Shown here one piece after another: positions 1 through 5,361 of a stretch of DNA of 5,361 bases (position 1 is its first letter; each line of letters begins with the position of its first letter). Where the stretch lies: assembly GCA_046050405.1 (NCBI GenBank), contig JBJOPY010000200.1:1-5361 (forward strand), written 5' to 3'. The notes below the pieces were generated by a model, which saw nothing but the letters and a program-made list of their open reading frames with translations, was not told where the DNA came from and made no database searches. This DNA is from JADKCL01 sp046050405 (GTDB taxonomy: Bacteria; Bacteroidota; Bacteroidia; J057; JADKCL01). A program made the position numbers and the translations under genes.

Positions 1-105
1 GATCCATTGATCCGGCTCCTCAGCCAGGTGTCCGTCTCCGAGCTCCAAATCGAGGAGCCCGACCTTGAAACCGTATTCAAGCATTATTTCAACGATCAAG
101 ACTGA
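1..105 (+). CDS. ABC transporter ATP-binding protein, C-terminal end (partial)
   Basis: Seen: frame 1 is open from the window edge to a TGA at 103-105, giving 34 residues that end in LETVFKHYFNDQD. Known: ATP-binding subunits of ABC-2 type exporters commonly end in a short acidic stretch followed by an 'LE-x-VF-x-x-Y' helix after the nucleotide-binding domain. Inference: this is the tail of the ATPase that energises the permease starting only 6 bases downstream, so the two are probably co-transcribed and form one membrane export complex. The Walker A, Walker B and signature motifs lie outside the window, so the assignment rests on this C-terminal motif and on the neighbour. The substrate cannot be told. 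Confidence 0.72.
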   Translation, partial: DPLIRLLSQVSVSELQIEEPDLETVFKHYFNDQD

Positions 106-111
106 ACCGCC

Positions 112-888
112 ATGCTGATTCGCCGTGAAATCCGACTCAATCTCAAGGGCTTCCTTGTCTGCACATTGATTTGTTCGGCCCTGTGTCTTTATGCGATCGC
201 ATTGATTCCTTCCATGGGGGCGGACATCCAAGAAATTCTGGATCTGAAAATGCCCAAGCAGCTGCAATTGGCCTTTGGGATGAAGAACCTGGACTTCCAT
301 TCGCCGATGGGGGTGTTTGGGATCATGTTCTCCTATATATACCTTACCTATGGGATTTATGCAGCAGGTATGTTTTCGCGGATAGTGTCCAAGGAATTCA
401 GTGAGAAGACTGCGGAATACCTCTTTTCCCTCCCGCAGACACGGCTGTGGATCATTCTTCAGAAGATGGGCGTTGCGGTCGGCTACCTGACGGCTTCCGT
501 GGCGCTGAATTTCCTGACCAACTGGCTGGGATTTGCGATGATCATACGGGTGGATGCCAGTGTCACCACATTGCTGGTCATGAGTGCGAGCCATTGGCTG
601 GGGGCGATGTTCTTTGGGGCGGTGGCATTCTTGCTCTCGGCTTTCTACATCCGGTCCCGGTTGGCGGTCGGGCTCGTGCTGGGGGCTTATCTGCTGCAAG
701 TGGTGATTTCACTGAAGGAGGAATTCCATTCGCTCCGGTACCTGTCGCCGTTTGATTGGTTCAAGGGAAATGACATTGTGAATGGGCAAGGGATTCCCTG
801 GGAATGTGTCGTGATAGCGCTGGTGGGGATGGCCCTGGGTTTCGTCCTCGGTGCGCGACGCTATCTGCGGATGGATGTCTTGGTGTAA
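112..888 (+). CDS. ABC-2 type transporter permease subunit
   Basis: A 258-residue inner-membrane protein. About six hydrophobic segments are visible, near residues 14-32, 67-88, 119-145, 152-179, 184-201 and 230-247, which is the usual number and length for an ABC-2 permease. Between the second and third helix lies EFSEKTAEYLFSLPQTR (residues 95-111). This matches the cytoplasmic coupling segment of the family, typically 'E-x-x-x-x-T-x-x-x-L-x-S-L-P-x-x-R', which contacts the ATPase. The start is the ATG 6 bases after the stop of the ATP-binding gene. No Shine-Dalgarno motif precedes it, so translational coupling is likely. The pair would act as an exporter or an ABC-2 membrane complex of unknown substrate (drug, lipid, polysaccharide or gliding-type complexes all use this fold). 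It is a host-type gene with no evident link to the tail genes downstream. Confidence 0.88.
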   Translation: MLIRREIRLNLKGFLVCTLICSALCLYAIALIPSMGADIQEILDLKMPKQLQLAFGMKNLDFHSPMGVFGIMFSYIYLTYGIYAAGMFSRIVSKEFSEKTAEYLFSLPQTRLWIILQKMGVAVGYLTASVALNFLTNWLGFAMIIRVDASVTTLLVMSASHWLGAMFFGAVAFLLSAFYIRSRLAVGLVLGAYLLQVVISLKEEFHSLRYLSPFDWFKGNDIVNGQGIPWECVVIALVGMALGFVLGARRYLRMDVLV

Positions 889-980
889 GAAATCTGTCAG
901 TGGTATTGCCTTGAACAGACGATTCGGTCATGTACCACATCATCCGGAGCAGAGCCGAGGCTTTCCAGAAAGGTTTTGGT

Positions 981-1008
981 GATTCCAGGGAATCTATCCC
1001 TGCAAATC
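981..1008. repeat. Imperfect hairpin 93 bases past the permease stop
   Basis: CAGGGA (986-991) and TCCCTG (997-1002) form a perfect 6-base stem with a 5-base loop. GATT (981-984) and AATC (1005-1008) extend it by four more pairs across a small internal mismatch. No run of T follows, so it is not a standard intrinsic terminator. It could be a weak terminator, an RNA-stabilising 3' structure of the transporter mRNA, or chance. Confidence 0.3.
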
Positions 1009-1302
1009 GCAATTCAGACCCATCCTGTGATGGGAAATCTGGCACCTCCTTCTCAACAAAGCCATTCAGGCGTCTCCATCACACGTGAGGCATACCCTGG
1101 GGTTGCGAAGGAGCAGCCCTCGGGTCTTCTGGACAACGCTGGCAGCATGGCTGCGTTCGTGCCTCGGGTACAAACTTGTCGACTGCTACTGTGCTGCGCT
1201 CCCGAACTCCAAAGTACAAGGCTGGGAAAAATAATATCGCTGTAAATCAATTCGTTCGAGAATAACTTCATGAACTGAGCCGAAATGTCTTGATCGAATG
1301 GA

Positions 1303-1330
1303 TTGGGAATCCAATTTGTTTGTATATTTG
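1303..1330 (+). promoter_or_regulatory. Candidate Bacteroidota-type promoter
   Basis: TTG at 1303-1305, a 17-base spacer, then TATATTTG at 1323-1330. This fits the published Bacteroidota housekeeping consensus (-33 TTG or TTTG, 17-23 bases, -7 TAnnTTTG) with a full match to the -7 element. It lies in the most AT-rich part of the region and points towards the tail genes, but it would leave a leader of about 430 bases before the sheath start. A second, weaker -7-like string (TAATTTTA, 1746-1753) sits too close to the sheath ATG for a normal leader. AT-rich DNA makes chance matches common, and the host phylum is itself only inferred. Confidence 0.28.
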
Positions 1331-1395
1331 AGCGAGAAATTTAATGAATAGCTTTTTGAAACCAACAATGTATTTTAATTCTAGGAACTAGGTTC

Positions 1396-1415
1396 AGTAG
1401 TGTAACGGCACTATT
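1396..1415. repeat. Small inverted repeat (7-base stem, 6-base loop)
   Basis: AGTAGTG (1396-1402) can pair with CACTATT (1409-1415), including one G-U pair, around the loop TAACGG. It lies directly after the tandem near-repeat CTAGGAAC/TAGGTTCA (1381-1396), which itself contains GAAC-TAG-GTTC. It could be a protein binding site or part of a leader RNA structure. No T-run follows. Confidence 0.25.
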
Positions 1416-1618
1416 TCATTCCTGTCCTGAAGTACTCATTCTATGATGTGAAATCGTTCTTTTCTAAACTAAACTTGTTTGTCCAACAGAGATAGTACAA
1501 TTCTTCTAGATACGGGTATTCCGCCATCAGTTGACCACGTGGTTGCACTGGCTTGACTATGGTGAATTGGAAAGAATGTGTTTTCCGGCCGACTTGGTGT
1601 GGGTCGTTCCTTCCTGAG

Positions 1619-1645
1619 ACCTAGAGCTCTAAGGGGCTTCTAGGT
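1619..1645. repeat. Nested palindromes with CTAG cores
   Basis: ACCTAGA (1619-1625) is mirrored by TCTAGGT (1639-1645) with 13 bases between, and the perfect palindrome TAGAGCTCTA (1622-1631) overlaps the left arm. The two foldings exclude each other. The position, about 120-145 bases before the sheath start, would suit an operator or an alternative RNA hairpin. There is no direct evidence of function. Confidence 0.28.
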
Positions 1646-1764
1646 GCGAGTCTGGCTGCATGTTCGCATGTCGCCTTGAACACTGAATGTTTTGCATGGC
1701 TCACGACATGGTGTCTTGTTGCCATTAGTTTGTTTTATTGTGTAATAATTTTAAAGATATTCAA

Positions 1765-3453
1765 ATGGCAGAAGTGATTTTACCCGGCACATACATTACT
1801 GTACGGGATGAAGCCCTGATCACGGCTGGGCGTGTTTCCACTGGCAACATAGGAATTGTCGGCACGAGCAACAAAGGCCCGGTCGGTAAGGTGGTGATCC
1901 TAGGCTCGTTTTCCGAGGCCCGCGAAGCCTTCGGAAATGAAGGCGCATGGGTTGATGGAAGCTCCAATGAACTGACGTTGATTCGCTCCTTGGAGCAAAT
2001 CTTCAACAATGGCGGCAGCTCGGTATATGCCGTCCGGGTTGCAAGTGCTGATGCAAAGCAGGCCGCTTACCAGGTTCGCGATGGTGCCAGTGGAAACGGC
2101 CCGCTGTGTCTTTTGAGTGCCAAGACCCCTGGAACCTGGGGAAACACCCTCAAGATCGAAATCGCCAATGCGACCTCCAACGCCCTCGTGACCGAACAGC
2201 TCGCGGGCAATGCTGCCGGCCTCACGCGCAAGAATGTGGTGGCCAATGCAGGGCAGAACGCGATCTCATTGCGCCAGGCAAGCACCGGCCAATTGCTCTC
2301 CTATCAAATCGTTTACGATACTGCCCTGAACAATACGCTCCCGCAGGTATCTATCAACACCACTACAGGTGCGTTGGCCTTCACCACCCTCGCGGGGTAT
2401 GCACCTGCGCAGGCGGACACCATCCTTGCACGCTATGAGGTTCCTGCAGCCAGCTCCAAGAAAGTGGACATCTACTACGAGAGCGTCAAGGAAAGCTATA
2501 TCGTTGCCGATGCTGCACAGTTGGCCGCTGTGGTGAATCTCCGCAGCCGCCTGGTGTCCGCCAGCCCCGGGGATGTCACCAATACAGCATTTTACAATGT
2601 GGCGATGGCCAACACAGGCACCCAGGTGCTTTTCGGTACAGGGCTGAATGGAAACCTTGCCGGCAGCAATGGAGAGAGAGCGACCGCAGCCGATTACAGT
2701 GCAGGGCTTGCATTGCTGGAAAAGGACATCATCAACATTGTGACGCTCGCGGGGCAGGTCTCCTCGAATGCACCGATGGTGACCGCCCTCCAAGCCCACC
2801 TGAATAGCACGGCAGAAATCAAGCGGGAACGCATCGGAGTGATCGGCTGTGACGGCACCACAGATGTCAACGTGATCGCTGGACATAGTCTGGCAAGTGA
2901 CCGTTTGATTTTCGTGGCTCCCGGCATCAAGGTTTCTGAAAGCAAATCGTTGACGGGCGCATACACTGCCGCAGCGGTCGTGGGGCTGATCGCCTCGCTT
3001 CCCGTCCATAGCAGCCCCACCAACAAGGTGCTGACCATTCCCGGGTTGACTGCGAATTTCAGCACCCCGCAGCTCGAGAAATTGGTTCAGAACCGGGTCC
3101 TGGCCGTGGAAAACCGCTCAGGATTCAGAATCGTGAAGGGCATTACCACCTCCACCAATTCAGCCTGGCATCAGATCACAACGCGCAGGATCGTGGACTA
3201 CGCCACCTATGGCGTCCGCTCAGGCTGCAACCCCTATATTGGTAAGCTGAACAATGTTCGGGTGCGGGGAGCGATGAAAGCGACCATTGATGCCTTCCTG
3301 ACGAGAATGGTGGAATCAGAGGCGTTGGTGAGTTACGAGCTCGATGTCACCGCGACCAGGGCGCAGGAAATCGCCGGCGAATGCATCGTCACCATGACGA
3401 TCAGGCCGACCTTCTCAATTGACTTCATCATGGTGACGATGTACTTGGGTTAA
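1765..3453 (+). CDS. Contractile tail sheath protein
   Basis: A 562-residue tail sheath subunit (phage sheath family). It polymerises around the tail tube and contracts to drive it through a target envelope. The N-terminal part (residues 1-93) has the typical PGTYITVRDE start, the GIVGTSNKGPVGK strand-loop and an N-N-G-G-x-x-x-Y-x-V-R-V motif (81-92). TPGTWGNTLKIEI (121-133) is the conserved 'PG-x-WGN-x-L-x-I' segment. Residues about 135-300 are a variable beta-rich, Gly/Ala/Thr-rich insertion. The core resumes at ERIGVIGCDG (355-364) and ends in the C-terminal sheath domain (about 425-562), with NRSGFRIVKGITTS (450-463), IGKLNNVRVRGAMKATID (492-509) and IRPTFSIDFIMVTMYLG (546-562). The length is within the usual range. 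I chose ATG 1765 because M-A-E-V-I-L-P-G-T-Y is a normal sheath start. An upstream TTG at 1738 would add nine unconserved residues. No Shine-Dalgarno motif precedes it. It is the first gene of the tail module. Confidence 0.95.
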   Translation: MAEVILPGTYITVRDEALITAGRVSTGNIGIVGTSNKGPVGKVVILGSFSEAREAFGNEGAWVDGSSNELTLIRSLEQIFNNGGSSVYAVRVASADAKQAAYQVRDGASGNGPLCLLSAKTPGTWGNTLKIEIANATSNALVTEQLAGNAAGLTRKNVVANAGQNAISLRQASTGQLLSYQIVYDTALNNTLPQVSINTTTGALAFTTLAGYAPAQADTILARYEVPAASSKKVDIYYESVKESYIVADAAQLAAVVNLRSRLVSASPGDVTNTAFYNVAMANTGTQVLFGTGLNGNLAGSNGERATAADYSAGLALLEKDIINIVTLAGQVSSNAPMVTALQAHLNSTAEIKRERIGVIGCDGTTDVNVIAGHSLASDRLIFVAPGIKVSESKSLTGAYTAAAVVGLIASLPVHSSPTNKVLTIPGLTANFSTPQLEKLVQNRVLAVENRSGFRIVKGITTSTNSAWHQITTRRIVDYATYGVRSGCNPYIGKLNNVRVRGAMKATIDAFLTRMVESEALVSYELDVTATRAQEIAGECIVTMTIRPTFSIDFIMVTMYLG

Positions 3454-3475
3454 ACGATCTTAAAATCTAGTTACA

Positions 3476-3982
3476 ATGGCTAATACAAATGTTTTTCGTG
3501 GCTCCGATGCGAGTCTCGTGCTGGCGGTGGACGACAGTTCCACAGTGGAGGGCGGCCTGGCCGACGGGCTGATCAGCAAATATGAGTTTTCCAATATCAT
3601 CGGGCGTCTCAGGGATGTCACCGTCCATGTCGAAAATGATGTCCGCGCCTACCATGAAATCGGAAAGCGGCTGCCGTCGGAACTTCGGCCTGGGAATGTC
3701 AGCATCTCCGGGAGCGCCTCGCGTGCCCACATCAACGGGGCGATGCTTCACCTCCTCCTCGGCGCCGGAGCCAAATCCCCTTCACCCGCTGAAAATACCG
3801 CTCAACCGACCTTCAACATCGTCATCAACCTGAAGAACCCCTCCCTGCCGGACAACAGCAGTACGGTCACAATATTCGGGGTCAAGTTTGACTCTTGGAG
3901 TTTCAAGCTCCCGGAGGATGATTTCGTGATGGAAGGGATCACTTTCAAGGCATTGAGGATCAGTACGGAGGAACAAGGATAA
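3476..3982 (+). CDS. Tail tube (inner tube) protein
   Basis: A 168-residue protein placed 22 bases after the sheath stop, where contractile-tail modules encode the tube subunit that stacks as rings inside the sheath. Its sequence fits. A beta-rich N-terminal half includes DVTVHVENDVRAYHEIGKR (47-65). RPGNVSISGSASRAHINGAMLHLLLG (71-96) matches the strand-turn-helix of tube proteins. The closing PEDDFVMEGITFKALRI (146-162) resembles the family's last strand, which ends 'D-F-x-M-E-x-x-x-F-x-A'. Length (about 150-180 residues) and position agree with P2 FII-like and Mu M-like tubes, though I recognise the fold class rather than a close relative. The leader is TTAAAA followed by A/T-rich sequence, with no Shine-Dalgarno. 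Only one tube and one sheath gene are seen, unlike many extracellular injection systems that carry several paralogues. Confidence 0.82.
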   Translation: MANTNVFRGSDASLVLAVDDSSTVEGGLADGLISKYEFSNIIGRLRDVTVHVENDVRAYHEIGKRLPSELRPGNVSISGSASRAHINGAMLHLLLGAGAKSPSPAENTAQPTFNIVINLKNPSLPDNSSTVTIFGVKFDSWSFKLPEDDFVMEGITFKALRISTEEQG

Positions 3983-3988
3983 CACTCC

Positions 3989-4333
3989 ATGGAGCCGATG
4001 AATGGTGTTGCAGTCACCGCCGACGATCTGTTGGCGGGAGCAGATGCAGCGTACAGGGTGGAAGTGCCGCCTGAGATCGTGAAGCCTGGCGGCGAGCCCC
4101 TTGGCAAGCCTGTCGCGGTTGTCCTCAGGCCGATCACCATAGGTACATTCCACCTCATTCTGAAGGCCTCCAAGGATGATCCGGCCATGGTTCCCCTGCT
4201 CCTGATCAAGGAATCGATGGTGGAGCCCCCCATGAGCATGCAGCAAGTCCAGCGAATGCACATTGGGCTGGTGGAGTTTCTGGTGCTGCACATTCGTGAC
4301 ATCAGCGGGATGGGTGAAAAAAAAAACATCTGA
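3989..4333 (+). CDS. Tail assembly chaperone, short (G-like) form
   Basis: A 114-residue protein starting 6 bases after the tube stop. Sequence: a short N-terminal arm, a beta strand segment with VVLRPITIGTFHLILKAS (44-61), then mostly helical LLLIKESM and QQVQRMHIGLVEFLVLHIRDISGM (85-108). This 'LRP-x-T-x-G-x-x-x-x-I' plus helical C-terminus is typical of small tail assembly chaperones. Known: such proteins bind the tape-measure protein before tube polymerisation and are absent from the finished tail. Its position between tube and the next tail gene is the expected one. The last codons run through a ten-A tract (GAA AAA AAA AAC ATC TGA), where ribosomes can slip into the -1 frame to make the longer form. 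A GGA inside the tube's last codons (3977-3979) lies 9 bases before ATG 3989 and could serve as a ribosome site. ATG 3998 is an alternative start. Confidence 0.8.
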   Translation: MEPMNGVAVTADDLLAGADAAYRVEVPPEIVKPGGEPLGKPVAVVLRPITIGTFHLILKASKDDPAMVPLLLIKESMVEPPMSMQQVQRMHIGLVEFLVLHIRDISGMGEKKNI

Positions 4334-4473
4334 CCGGGGCTTCCCCTTCACCGATGGTCTGGGCCAGTTACGTGATGGCGCGTGAATTTGGATGGACACC
4401 CCAGCAGGTGCAGTCCATGACGATGGGACAGATCGACCTTTACTTGGAAATGTTGGAGCAAGATCGCAATTGA
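3989..4473 (+). CDS. Tail assembly chaperone, long (GT-like) form by -1 frameshift
   Basis: Predicted product of about 161 residues. The zero frame is read from 3989 to 4327, then reading continues in the -1 frame from 4327 to the TGA at 4471-4473. The extension has 48 codons, beginning HLTGASPSPMVWASYVMARE and continuing with FGWTPQQVQSMTMGQIDLYL. The 'A-R-E-F-G-W-[TS]-x-x-x-[IV]' helix followed by a short hydrophobic 'D-L-x-x-Y-x-E' helix is characteristic of T domains of frameshifted tail chaperones. The -1 frame has a TGA at 4315-4317 immediately before the A run and no start codon until 4354, so it can hardly be a separate gene reaching the A tract. Known: phage lambda G/GT and P2 E/E' make such pairs in a fixed ratio, with the T part contacting tube subunits. 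Inference: the same is true here. A single-base sequencing error in the A10 run is the main alternative. Confidence 0.8.
4317..4327 (+). promoter_or_regulatory. Programmed -1 frameshift slippery site (A10-C)
   Basis: Ten A at 4317-4326 followed by C. In the chaperone frame this gives two overlapping heptamers of the X-XXY-YYZ type: A AAA AAA (4318-4324) and A AAA AAC (4321-4327). Both let P-site and A-site lysine or asparagine tRNAs re-pair one base back. The -1 frame is blocked by TGA at 4315-4317 just upstream and open for 48 codons downstream, which is the arrangement expected of a real shift site. The same A tract could also cause RNA polymerase slippage, yielding mRNAs with extra or missing A. 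Confidence 0.78.
4332..4359 (+). promoter_or_regulatory. Possible frameshift-stimulating hairpin
   Basis: GGGG (4336-4339) and CCCC (4343-4346) form a compact stem with a CTT loop, beginning 8 bases after the slippery site, within the 5-9 base spacing usual for -1 stimulators. GACC (4332-4335) can stack on it by pairing with GGTC (4356-4359), bulging nine bases on the 3' side. The stem is short, so it would be a modest stimulator. A pseudoknot was not evident by eye. Confidence 0.42.
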
Positions 4474-4480
4474 TTTAAAA

Positions 4481-5361
4481 ATGGAGACGAAACAGCAGCT
4501 GGCGCAGATAGGATGGAGCTTCCGTCAGGCATGGGAGGACCACATGGTGGTGTCCAATGCCCTGGAAGTACCCCGGGCGTTTGCGACAGCGGATCTTCTT
4601 CCGCATTGTCGTGCGTTGCTGTTCCGCTTGGCAGGGATGCAAGGTACTTGGACAGAGTTCGGGGGATCAAGTGAATTTCTTGACGACTCCTTGATTCCCT
4701 GGCACTGGCTCGAGATGGGCGGTGCGCCGCTGGAAAACGGCGAGGTTGGCAATGCACACCCCAGGCTCCAATCCGGGATTCTCACCCCGGCACCGCAGGC
4801 TCCTGCCAATCGCATGGCCGCTCCCTCTGGAAATGCAGGGATCTCTTCGGGATCCAAAGGGGTCGGCGAGCCTTTCCCATTTTCGGGGAGGAACAGGACA
4901 GCGACACCAGAAGGTTCCGAAATGGAAGGAATGTCTAAGCTGTCCTCCGGGTACAATTCCGCCAAGCCTCCGGTCGGCTTGGAACCTCCGTACCTTGGCA
5001 AGGAATCAGATGCACCTACAAGGCTCCAATCCGAAGAGCTCCACTTTTCCTCCTCCTCTTCGAAACCGGCCGACAACCCCATGGAAATCCTGCCCGCAAA
5101 GAAGGAAGTGCTTGAAAGGGGCAAGGAGGCTGGCAGGCAATCTCCATTCTTCGAGCGGGAAGAGGCTGAGACACTGTCCGGATCCGATCTGGAAGGAGAG
5201 TCGAACCCATCCTCTAGAAGCCATCCCGGGAGTCCGTTGTCCGGCCCTGAATCATACCGCCTTGACCCAGACGCTCAGCGGCAAGGGCATGAAGGGCTCG
5301 AAAGGGATTTTTCGGAGCAGCGGCAAGTGACCTTCAGGGGATTGGAAGACTTTGCATCCTT
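4481..5361 (+). CDS. Unrecognised Pro/Ser/Gly-rich tail-module protein (5' part, runs off window)
   Basis: The frame opens with ATG 4481, 7 bases after the frameshifted chaperone stop, and stays open for 293 codons to the window edge. I do not recognise the product. Residues 1-85 look folded: helical and tryptophan-rich (W12, W18, W57, W74, W76), with segments QQLAQIGWSFRQAWEDHMV and PHCRALLFRLAGMQGTW. From about 86 the chain is low-complexity, rich in Pro, Ser, Gly and Glu and probably disordered. It has a five-Ser run (190-194), two RLQS copies 86 residues apart (95-98 and 181-184), a charged KKEVLERGKEAGRQ (207-220) and an SPFFERE motif (221-227). The place after the chaperone normally belongs to the tape-measure protein, but long coiled-coil or hydrophobic helices typical of tape measures are not seen in this part. 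It could be an unusual tape-measure N-terminus or a separate tail or cargo protein. The leader is TTTAAAA with no Shine-Dalgarno. Confidence 0.72.
   Translation, partial: METKQQLAQIGWSFRQAWEDHMVVSNALEVPRAFATADLLPHCRALLFRLAGMQGTWTEFGGSSEFLDDSLIPWHWLEMGGAPLENGEVGNAHPRLQSGILTPAPQAPANRMAAPSGNAGISSGSKGVGEPFPFSGRNRTATPEGSEMEGMSKLSSGYNSAKPPVGLEPPYLGKESDAPTRLQSEELHFSSSSSKPADNPMEILPAKKEVLERGKEAGRQSPFFEREEAETLSGSDLEGESNPSSRSHPGSPLSGPESYRLDPDAQRQGHEGLERDFSEQRQVTFRGLEDFAS
4763..5033 (+). repeat. In-frame 13-base direct repeat within the downstream gene
   Basis: AGGCTCCAATCCG occurs at 4763-4775 and again at 5021-5033, exactly 258 bases (86 codons) apart, and encodes RLQS in both copies. The flanking sequence is not conserved beyond a few bases. 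This may be the remnant of a duplication inside the low-complexity region or a repeated short linear motif in the protein. Confidence 0.45.

Larger units (their letters stand above)
889..1764. other. Long intergenic region between transporter operon and tail module
   Basis: About 876 bases without a gene I can support. Positions 889-1220 have coding-like base composition and short open frames on both strands, but their translations show no recognisable domain or initiation context. They may be decayed sequence. From about 1230 to 1520 the DNA becomes strongly AT-rich (positions 1321-1380 contain only 14 G or C in 60) and then returns towards average. The stretch contains several small inverted repeats (986-1002, 1396-1415, 1619-1645), a perfect 10-base palindrome (1622-1631), a tandem near-repeat at 1381-1395 and a promoter candidate (1303-1330). 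I found no tRNA, CRISPR repeat or transposase remnant. It most likely holds the transcription terminator of the transporter operon and the promoter and control region of the tail genes. Confidence 0.6.

Noticed and set aside
1245..1265. Possible tRNA T-arm-like string (GTTCGAGAAT)
   Set aside because: No paired stems, anticodon arm or acceptor ends surround it.
976..1271. Short open frames on both strands after the permease
   Set aside because: No initiation context, domain or compositional support, and the opposing frames overlap each other. At most decayed coding sequence.
1738..1764. TTG start that would lengthen the sheath by nine residues
   Set aside because: The added residues are not sheath-like, the codon is weaker, and M-A-E-V-I-L-P-G-T-Y from ATG 1765 is a normal sheath N-terminus.
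2266..3009. Long minus-strand open frame of about 247 codons inside the sheath gene
   Set aside because: It is antisense to a clearly conserved protein, rich in Cys, His and Arg as expected for a shadow frame, and has no recognisable domain.
4329..4385. A +1 frameshift product from the A tract
   Set aside because: The +1 frame stops after 18 codons and lacks any T-domain-like sequence, unlike the -1 frame.
3782..4399. Minus-strand open frame of about 205 codons across tube and chaperone
   Set aside because: It overlaps two supported plus-strand genes and their frameshift site. Its His/Arg/Pro-rich translation looks like a reverse-frame artefact.
4354..4473. Independent small gene starting at ATG 4354 instead of a frameshift extension
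   Set aside because: It would give only 39 residues and has no leader motif. The open -1 frame begins exactly at the slippery tract, which a separate gene would not explain.
4525..5330. Long alternative open frames on both strands (minus 4525-5124, plus 4722-5330)
   Set aside because: The GC-rich, low-complexity sequence keeps several frames open. The frame from ATG 4481 is preferred because it starts 7 bases after the chaperone, has no stop to the edge, and encodes a folded-looking N-terminus.

Overview
The window looks like a bacterial chromosome segment in which an ordinary transporter operon meets the start of a contractile-tail (myophage, tailocin or phage-like injection particle) gene module. 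The host is uncertain. Four of the five start codons lack a Shine-Dalgarno motif and several have A/T-rich leaders, and one intergenic promoter candidate fits the Bacteroidota pattern (TTG, 17 bases, TAnnTTTG). I therefore lean weakly towards Bacteroidota with moderately GC-rich coding DNA. No taxonomic marker gene is present.

Layout. Positions 1-105 are the last codons of an ABC transporter ATP-binding subunit. Six bases later comes a complete six-helix ABC-2 type permease (112-888). Positions 889-1764 carry no convincing gene. The first third resembles coding DNA in composition but has no recognisable product. The centre (about 1230-1520) is strongly AT-rich and holds a promoter candidate, and several small inverted repeats and CTAG-containing palindromes are scattered through the region. 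From 1765 all genes are on the plus strand and tightly spaced: tail sheath (1765-3453), tail tube (3476-3982), a tail assembly chaperone (3989-4333) with a -1 frameshift extension to 4473, and the first 293 codons of an unrecognised, Pro/Ser/Gly-rich protein (4481 to the window end).

The order sheath, tube, chaperone with frameshift is the classic one in contractile-tailed phages (for example P2 FI-FII-E/E' and Mu L-M-41). A tape-measure gene normally follows. Sheath and tube would form the contractile outer and inner cylinders. The short (G-like) and frameshifted (GT-like) chaperones would coat the tape-measure protein and recruit tube subunits during tail assembly.

The best observation is the frameshift site. 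The chaperone ends in a run of ten A followed by C, which contains the slippery heptamers A AAA AAA and A AAA AAC in frame. A -1 frame opens exactly at this run and continues for 48 codons past it with a typical T-domain-like sequence, and a small GC-rich hairpin lies a few bases downstream. The large frame from 4481 to the window edge has no stop, so it is easily missed by callers that require complete genes. No integrase, terminase, capsid or lysis gene is visible, so prophage, tailocin and injection-system identities remain open.
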